NCBI RefSeq assembly: GCF_000468095.1
Contig: NZ_ASZC01000007.1
Location: 1-64,000, forward strand
Source: Pantoea sp. AS-PWVM4
GTDB lineage: Bacteria; Pseudomonadota; Gammaproteobacteria; Enterobacterales; Enterobacteriaceae
Direction: 5' to 3'
Length of the DNA stretch: 64,000 nt
In this document: one piece after another, positions 58,833 to 64,000 of the stretch
Layout: every line of letters begins with the position of its first letter
How positions within the stretch are numbered: the stretch's first letter is position 1
The notes under the pieces: generated by a model
What the model was told of the DNA's origin: nothing
Databases searched by the model: none
What the model saw: only the letters and a program-made list of their open reading frames with translations
Program-made: the position numbers and the translations under genes

Positions 58833-59948
58833 ATGACAACTCTTTTTGATGGCTACCAGTTAGCGGGGAATACCCTAAAAAACCGGGCGGTCATGGCTCC
58901 CATGACCCGCGCTCGTGCGCCGGGCAATATCCCGACCGAAGCGACAGCACGTTACTATGCACAACGCACCGATGCTGGATTGATTGTGACGGAAGGAACG
59001 CCGATCTCCCAGGAGGGGAATGGCTTTGTCGATTGTCCCGGTATCTGGAACGATGAGCAAATTGCCGGCTGGCAACAGGTTACGCAGCGTGTTCATGACG
59101 GTGGCAGCCTGATTTTTACGCAAATCTGGCATGTCGGTCGCATCAGTCATACTTCTCTTCAGAAGAATGGTCAGCCCCCTGTCAGCTCTACGGCGGTCCA
59201 GGCGGCGAGGAGTTCGGCCTTTGGATTTAATGAGGCCGGAGAGCCGGATTTTGTTATTGCCAGCAAACCCCATGCACTCACCACAGAAGAGGTGAAACGG
59301 GTGGTTAAGGATTTCGCCAACGCCGCTGTCAACGCAGCAAAAGCTGGATTTGATGGTGTTGAAATTCACGGTGCAAATGGTTATTTGGTTGAGCAGTTTC
59401 TGAATGGTGCGGTGAATGACCGCCAGGATCGTTATGGTTCTGACACGCTGGAGAACCGCCTGCGATTTGCGCTTGAAGTTGTTGACGCCTGTATAGCCAA
59501 AATCGGTGCTGACCGCGTGGGTATCCGGCTGTCACCCTTTGGGCGTTTGCATGAGCTGGGGGATTTTGCCGAAGAAGAAGAAACGTTTTTGGCACTGGCG
59601 CATGAACTCAGTCATCGCAATATCGCCTATATCCATATTATGGATCAAGCCAGCCGTGGCGCACCTGCGATGCCCGATGGTTTTCTTGAAAAATTCCGTC
59701 AGGCTTATAATGGAACATTAATCCTTGCGGGGGGTATGGACCTGAATAAAGCCAACGAGATGATTAATAATAATATTATTGATCTGGCTGCATTCGGTGC
59801 GAAATACATCTCCAATCCCGATTTGGTTGAACGTTATCGTCATGGCTGGCCAGTGAGTGAACCCGACCATAAATATTATTATGGCGGAACGGAGCAGGGA
59901 TATACAGATTATCCCACCTTCAGTGGTGCGACGACTATTAAGCTGTAA
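58833..59948 (+). CDS. Old-yellow-enzyme family NADH:flavin oxidoreductase (NemA-like)
   Basis: A 371-residue FMN-dependent ene-reductase. Hallmarks: LKNRAVMAPMTRARA, IFTQIWHVGRISH, FDGVEIHGANGYLVEQFLN with the substrate-binding His-Ala-Asn, RYGSDTLENRLRF, and GAKYISNPDLVERYRHG. It reduces electrophilic alkenes or nitro compounds. Start ATG 58833 is preferred to 58821, whose purine-rich site is too close. Together with the two DJ-1-family genes downstream it suggests an electrophile-detoxification unit. Confidence 0.9.
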   Translation: MTTLFDGYQLAGNTLKNRAVMAPMTRARAPGNIPTEATARYYAQRTDAGLIVTEGTPISQEGNGFVDCPGIWNDEQIAGWQQVTQRVHDGGSLIFTQIWHVGRISHTSLQKNGQPPVSSTAVQAARSSAFGFNEAGEPDFVIASKPHALTTEEVKRVVKDFANAAVNAAKAGFDGVEIHGANGYLVEQFLNGAVNDRQDRYGSDTLENRLRFALEVVDACIAKIGADRVGIRLSPFGRLHELGDFAEEEETFLALAHELSHRNIAYIHIMDQASRGAPAMPDGFLEKFRQAYNGTLILAGGMDLNKANEMINNNIIDLAAFGAKYISNPDLVERYRHGWPVSEPDHKYYYGGTEQGYTDYPTFSGATTIKL

Positions 59949-59997
59949 CCTGATATCACACCGATTTAAATGAATTAATGACGTAATGGAGTAAACC

Positions 59998-60681
59998 ATG
60001 TCAGCTATTAAACCCGTATTATTTGTTTTGACCAGCCACAAAGATCTGGGAAAAGGCCACGACGATTCCGGATTCTACCTGCCTGAATTAACCCACCCAC
60101 TTCATGTGCTTGATGAGGCCGGGATCGCCACCGAGTTTGCTTCGATCCTGGGGGGAGAACCGCCGGTTTATGGCATCGACCTCGAAGACAAAATCAATAA
60201 ACATTACTGGGAAAACCCGGCATTCCGGGAGAATATCCGCAACACTCTCGCCCTGGATAAAGCGGACAGCAGCAAATATAGCGCCATCATGTACGTTGGC
60301 GGTCATGGTGTGATGTGGGACTTCCCGGATAGCAACGCGGTTAAACATATTACAAAAGAGATGTATGAGAATGGCCAGATCGTAGCCGCCGTTTGTCATG
60401 GCCCGGCTGCTCTGGTGAATGTGAAACTCAGCGATGGCTCGTACCTTGTAGCAGGTAAAAATGTGGCGGCCTTTACCGATACCGAAGAGCAGGAAGTCGG
60501 CATGGCGGATACGGTTCCTTTCCTGCTGGAATCTGCTTTGAAACAGCGTGGTGCACATCATCACGGTGTGCCGAACTGGCACGAAAAAGTTGTTGTGGAC
60601 GGAAACCTGATTACAGGCCAGAACCCGCAATCGGCAACAGGTGTGGGCAAGGCGATTCTCAACGCCTTGAAGGGTAACTGA
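59998..60681 (+). CDS. DJ-1/PfpI-family protein, HchA-like, cytoplasmic
   Basis: A 227-residue member of the DJ-1/PfpI superfamily. The nucleophile cysteine lies in AAVCHGPAALVN (about residue 132), with GGHGVMWDFPDS before it and an upstream acid in GEPPVYG. The length and LTSHKDLGKGHDDSGFYLPEL opening resemble chaperone/glyoxalase III-type or amidotransferase-like members. Probably removes glyoxals or related electrophiles. Follows the OYE gene after 49 bp. Confidence 0.8.
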   Translation: MSAIKPVLFVLTSHKDLGKGHDDSGFYLPELTHPLHVLDEAGIATEFASILGGEPPVYGIDLEDKINKHYWENPAFRENIRNTLALDKADSSKYSAIMYVGGHGVMWDFPDSNAVKHITKEMYENGQIVAAVCHGPAALVNVKLSDGSYLVAGKNVAAFTDTEEQEVGMADTVPFLLESALKQRGAHHHGVPNWHEKVVVDGNLITGQNPQSATGVGKAILNALKGN

Positions 60682-60693
60682 GATTTAATCGTT

Positions 60694-61548
60694 ATGATGA
60701 AGAAAATGCTGCTGGCTGTGGCATTAACCACGGCCAGTTCCTGGGCTTCTGCTGCTCATGTCCTTGTCGTGCTTTCAGATACAGATCAGCTTGAACTGCA
60801 AGGTGGAAAAATTCATCCGACGGGGTTCTTTCTTAATGAGCTAATGCAGCCGGTCAAACTGCTGCTTGACGCCGGGGATACTTTGACATTTGCAACGCCC
60901 TTAGGGAAAGCGCCAACTATGGACAAAGTCTCCGTCAATGCGAAAGATTTTGGCGGGGATGAAAAGGCACTGGAGACACACCTCAAGCTGCTCGACAGTC
61001 TTAAGCTGACCGATCCGGTGCACTCGCCTGTGATCAGCTTATCCCGGGTTGAGCAGATTGGTTATAGCCACTTCGATGCTGTATTTGTTCCTGGCGGTCA
61101 TGCGCCAATGCAGGATCTGCCTGGCAGCCCGGAAATGGGTAAGATGTTACGTGCTTTCCATCAGGCGGGTAAACCGACCGTGCTGCTCTGTCATGGACCT
61201 GTCGCACTTATTTCCGCATTACCGGAGGCGAATAGTTACCTTCAGCGCCTGGAAAAGCATTCGGGGGTAAAAGCGCACGGCTGGATTTATTCCGGATATC
61301 GGATGACTTCATTCACTAACGCGGAAGAAGATGCCAGTGCCGCGGTGCTTGAGGGGGGAAAAATGAAATTTACCCCGCAGACAGCACTGACCAATGCCGG
61401 GGCAATATTTATCTCTGCTCCGCAAAAATGGCAAAGTCATGTTGTGGAAGACAGGGAGTTGATTACGGGTCAAAACCCGGCATCTGCACTTGAACTGGGT
61501 AAGCGCCTGGTTGCAAAACTTTCTGATGTGAAAGATCAGAAACGGTAA
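60694..61548 (+). CDS. DJ-1/PfpI-family protein with signal peptide
   Basis: A 284-residue relative of the previous protein carrying a Sec signal (MMKKMLLAVALTTASSWASA), so periplasmic. Core motifs VFVPGGHAPMQDLPGS and LLCHGPVALIS (nucleophile cysteine about residue 170) are retained. The tandem cytoplasmic/periplasmic pair implies detoxification of the same class of compound on both sides of the membrane. Twelve bases after the previous stop. Confidence 0.8.
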   Translation: MMKKMLLAVALTTASSWASAAHVLVVLSDTDQLELQGGKIHPTGFFLNELMQPVKLLLDAGDTLTFATPLGKAPTMDKVSVNAKDFGGDEKALETHLKLLDSLKLTDPVHSPVISLSRVEQIGYSHFDAVFVPGGHAPMQDLPGSPEMGKMLRAFHQAGKPTVLLCHGPVALISALPEANSYLQRLEKHSGVKAHGWIYSGYRMTSFTNAEEDASAAVLEGGKMKFTPQTALTNAGAIFISAPQKWQSHVVEDRELITGQNPASALELGKRLVAKLSDVKDQKR

Positions 61549-61748
61549 ATCTCTCACTCATGGCACTGACATAGCCAAAAATTGAAAGCGTCCTCTCTCA
61601 TCGTATAATTTTTCCCGGTATGAGAGGGGCGTTCTGCGACTGAAGCACATTTCACCGGTTTCGCCCCCTCCTGAGCATCTGACCACCTTGCTGTTCCCCG
61701 CATAAAAAATCGCCATCACGATCACATTTATCACAAGTTGTTCACAAA

Positions 61749-61779
61749 TTGACTTGCCTGATATATCAGATTTGATACT
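61749..61779 (+). promoter_or_regulatory. Promoter of the sugar-acid operon with palindromic operator
   Basis: TTGACT (61749-61754), then, with 17-19 bp spacing, TTGATA/GATACT (61772-61779). A perfect palindrome TGATATATCA (61759-61768) lies between the elements and would be a suitable repressor site; related ACTATATC follows at 61781. The regulator is not in the window. Confidence 0.45.
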
Positions 61780-61818
61780 TACTATATCTAACATGTCACC
61801 TGATCGGATAATTTAGCG

Positions 61819-62706
61819 ATGCAACTTACCGAGTCACCTCAAGTCATTCTCGACTGCCAAAACGTGTTGGGTGAAAGCATCCTCTGGGATGACCGAACCA
61901 ACCAGCTTTGGTGGACGAATATTCATGCCCGTGAAGTGTGGTGCTGGGCGCCCGGACAGCAGACATCTCCACGTATCTTTGCCATGCAACAGCGGGTTGG
62001 GGCCATTGCGTTATGTGAAGGACCGGGGATTGCGCTGGCGCTGGAAAAAGGGTTTGGGATGATGGATACCGCTACTGGCGCGGTTGAATGGTGCGCGGAT
62101 GTTGAGTCTGCCGTGCCTGACACCCGGCTCAATGATGGTCGGGTGGATCCCGCCGGACGTTTTCTCTGCGGCGGGATGCATGAAGGCTCACCACAGTTGC
62201 CGCATTCCGCGCTTTGGCGCTGGGAAGGCAACAACCAGGTCAGCCTGTGTTTGCCACATGTGTCATGCGCAAACTCACTTTGCTGGAGCCCCGATGGTAA
62301 CACCCTGTATTTCACCGATATGCCGGAGGGCACCATCAACGCCTATCCCTATAACCCGGACACCGGTGAAGTCGGTGAACCACGCCTGTTTGCCGACCTT
62401 GCCGAACAGCCTGGTCTGGCTGATGGATCAGTGGTGGATGAAGAAGGGTACTTGTGGAATGCGCAATGGGGTGGGGCGCGTATCGTGCGTTATTCGCCGG
62501 ACGGTGCCATCGATCGCATTGTCTCTCTCCCGGTCGACAACCCGACCTGCCTGACATTCGGTGGCCCCCAGCGGGATGTGTTGTTTATTACCTCCGCCTG
62601 GTGGGGGCTAACCGAGGATCAGCGCCAGCAGCAGCCCTTCGCTGGCAGTGTCTTTGCTTTCAGGCCTGGCGTCCGGGGGCAGCGAGAACACCGGTTTCAT
62701 CGTTAA
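61819..62706 (+). CDS. SMP-30/gluconolactonase-family sugar lactonase
   Basis: A 295-residue six-bladed propeller lactonase. Family motifs: NVLGESILWDDRTNQLWWTNI (metal Glu), RLNDGRVDPAGRFLCGGM (metal Asn and substrate site), CANSLCWSPDGNTLYFTD (metal Asn/Asp) and GLADGSVVDEEGYLWNA. It opens a sugar-acid lactone such as arabinono- or galactonolactone. First gene of an operon with a dehydratase and an SDR, a standard set for non-phosphorylative aldose catabolism. Confidence 0.85.
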   Translation: MQLTESPQVILDCQNVLGESILWDDRTNQLWWTNIHAREVWCWAPGQQTSPRIFAMQQRVGAIALCEGPGIALALEKGFGMMDTATGAVEWCADVESAVPDTRLNDGRVDPAGRFLCGGMHEGSPQLPHSALWRWEGNNQVSLCLPHVSCANSLCWSPDGNTLYFTDMPEGTINAYPYNPDTGEVGEPRLFADLAEQPGLADGSVVDEEGYLWNAQWGGARIVRYSPDGAIDRIVSLPVDNPTCLTFGGPQRDVLFITSAWWGLTEDQRQQQPFAGSVFAFRPGVRGQREHRFHR

Positions 62707-62742
62707 CGCGCTGCACCGTGCAGCGTTCTGCCACTTTCCTTC

Positions 62743-63924
62743 ATGAGTAACTTATCAATGAAAATAACATCAGTGACGTCTCATCTTTTGCGTGTGCCGC
62801 TGGGCGATAAAACGTTCTATTCATCGCAGGCGGCCTTTCCGGAAAGAAACAGCTATCTGGTGCGGATCGAAACCGATACCGGGCTGGTCGGCTGGGGTGA
62901 AGGGGGACAATATGGGCCAGCGCAACCGGTCGCCGCAGTGGTTGACCACGTTTTCACCCCACGGATCCTCGGGCGCGATCCCTGCGAGCCGGTTCGTATC
63001 TGGGAGGAGTTGTACGCCTTTTCACGGGATTTCGGTCAGCGAGGCACCTATATAGAAGCGCTTTCTGCCATTGATATCGCGTTGTGGGATATCGCCGGGC
63101 AGGCGGCAGGGTTGCCGGTGTGGAAATTACTGGGTGGGCGCTTTCGCGACAAAATCACCGCCTACGCCACCGGGTGTTATTACCCGGAAAGTTTCCATGA
63201 TTTGCCCTCAATTTTAACCTCCTTGCAGGCTGAGGCCGCAGGCTATGCCAATGCCGGATTCGGTTTGCTGAAGGTCAAGATTGGGTTGCTATCGCTGGAA
63301 GATGACATTGCCCGGCTGCGTACCATCAGAGAAGCGGTTGGCCCGCATATTGGTTTGCTGGTGGATGCTAATCACGCCTACAACGCGGCGACCGCCGTGC
63401 ATATGGGACGGATGATGCAGGAACTGGGGGTCTTGTTTTTTGAAGAACCCGTGGTGCCCGAGGATCGCGACGGTTACCGCAAGGTACGCGCTGAAAACCC
63501 GATTGCGGTAGCAGGTGGAGAGTGTGAGTTCACCCGTTATGGCTTCCGTGATTTTATCGCGGGTGGTTGTGTGGACATTGTTCAACCCGATCTGGCCGTC
63601 TGCGGCGGCTTCACCGCCTTTACGCAAATCCTGGCGCTGGCTAACAGTTGGGGCGTAGCCACCGTGCCGCATGTGTGGGGTTCAGGTATCGCCGTCGCTG
63701 CCGCGTTGCAGGCTGTCGCAATTATTCCGCCTTTCCCGTTTACCGCGAATGGACTCCCTCTACTAAATCAGCCCGTGATTGAGTTCGATCGTAAACATAA
63801 CCCGTTGCGTGATGACCTGCTTCACCAGCGTTTTGAGCTGGTTGATGGTTGTCTGGCCGTGCCTGATGCGCCAGGACTGGGCGTCACGGTGCGCAACGAC
63901 ATTCTTAGCCAGTTTTCATATTGA
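62743..63924 (+). CDS. Enolase-superfamily sugar-acid dehydratase (mandelate racemase type)
   Basis: A 393-residue member of the mandelate racemase/muconate lactonizing family. Catalytic and metal residues: KVKIGL (K-x-K base, about residue 172), DANHAYN (metal Asp), FEEPV (metal Glu), AGGECEF (metal Glu) and HVWGSG (catalytic His, about residue 315). These fit galactonate/galactarate-type dehydratases that give 2-keto-3-deoxy acids. Two ATG codons (62743, 62758) are possible starts. Confidence 0.85.
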   Translation: MSNLSMKITSVTSHLLRVPLGDKTFYSSQAAFPERNSYLVRIETDTGLVGWGEGGQYGPAQPVAAVVDHVFTPRILGRDPCEPVRIWEELYAFSRDFGQRGTYIEALSAIDIALWDIAGQAAGLPVWKLLGGRFRDKITAYATGCYYPESFHDLPSILTSLQAEAAGYANAGFGLLKVKIGLLSLEDDIARLRTIREAVGPHIGLLVDANHAYNAATAVHMGRMMQELGVLFFEEPVVPEDRDGYRKVRAENPIAVAGGECEFTRYGFRDFIAGGCVDIVQPDLAVCGGFTAFTQILALANSWGVATVPHVWGSGIAVAAALQAVAIIPPFPFTANGLPLLNQPVIEFDRKHNPLRDDLLHQRFELVDGCLAVPDAPGLGVTVRNDILSQFSY

Positions 63925-63935
63925 GGAGATAAACC

Positions 63936-64000
63936 ATGAGATATCAGGGAAAAAACGTGCTTATCACCGGTGCCGCCGCCGGGTTGGGTCAGGTTATCGC
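63936..64000 (+). CDS. SDR-family oxidoreductase, truncated by window end
   Basis: Begins ATG 63936 after TGAGGAG and reads RYQGKNVLITGAAAGLGQVI before the window ends. TGAAAGLG is the cofactor-binding TGxxxGxG motif of short-chain dehydrogenases. In this operon it would be the sugar dehydrogenase that forms the lactone cleaved by the 61819 product. Confidence 0.8.
   Translation, partial: MRYQGKNVLITGAAAGLGQVI

Noticed and set aside
1..64000. Transposase or insertion-sequence genes
   Set aside because: No transposase-like ORF or flanking terminal inverted repeats were seen anywhere in the window.

Overview
The window looks like part of a large plasmid from an Enterobacterales bacterium, most likely Erwiniaceae (Pantoea/Erwinia type). 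The evidence is a RepFIB-type initiator gene with a full iteron-based origin at the left end, followed by about 60 kb of accessory metabolism and no core housekeeping genes. The genus is inference; no marker gene for it is present.

Layout. 1-4050: replication and probable segregation region, with three 8-bp tandem arrays (2-68, 471-517, 657-710), 23 recognisable 16-bp iterons in four groups, two DnaA boxes, a row of five GATC sites, and repA. 4055-9424: a beta-class GST with a divergent LysR regulator; a TetR-centred lipoprotein/membrane-protein group with shared operators, including two lipoproteins of only 25 and 26 residues; and a second TetR facing a methyltransferase. 9485-14619: the methyltransferase, two Tat-exported enzymes, and a Fic-like protein preceded by an unusual 8-copy phased repeat. 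15107-27174: PQQ glucose dehydrogenase and a PadR regulon with three matching operators, then a three-subunit flavocytochrome gluconate dehydrogenase. 27609-36406: tartrate/malate catabolism (TtuD, TtuC, two MFS carriers, LysR, TtdAB, an FAH-family hydrolase).

36528-52725: the most interesting segment. A roughly 13.5-kb single-strand gene run encodes a DUF917 protein (a family now linked to S-methyl-thiohydantoin desulfurase), a GST, a urocanase homologue with altered active-site motifs, a cytoplasmic molybdopterin reductase, a hydantoinase-like amidohydrolase, an N-carbamoyl-amino-acid hydrolase, a betaine-type ABC importer, and a histidine-ammonia-lyase homologue that lacks exactly the Ala-Ser-Gly tripeptide forming the MIO cofactor. 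Divergent from it is an O-acetylhomoserine sulfhydrylase. The set matches the steps expected for degrading ergothioneine (or an S-methyl or related thiohistidine betaine) to glutamate, with capture of the released sulfur. It is preceded by a near-consensus sigma-54 promoter and an NtrC-like site, so it is probably a nitrogen-scavenging system.

52806-64000: a LysR regulator and a second flavocytochrome sugar-acid dehydrogenase (probably 2-ketogluconate dehydrogenase), another LysR, an old-yellow-enzyme reductase, two DJ-1/PfpI proteins, and the start of a sugar-lactone/sugar-acid operon (SMP-30 lactonase, enolase-superfamily dehydratase, truncated SDR). Together the plasmid adds periplasmic glucose oxidation (glucose to gluconate to ketogluconates), tartrate use and a betaine/thiohistidine catabolic route, which would suit a plant-associated lifestyle.
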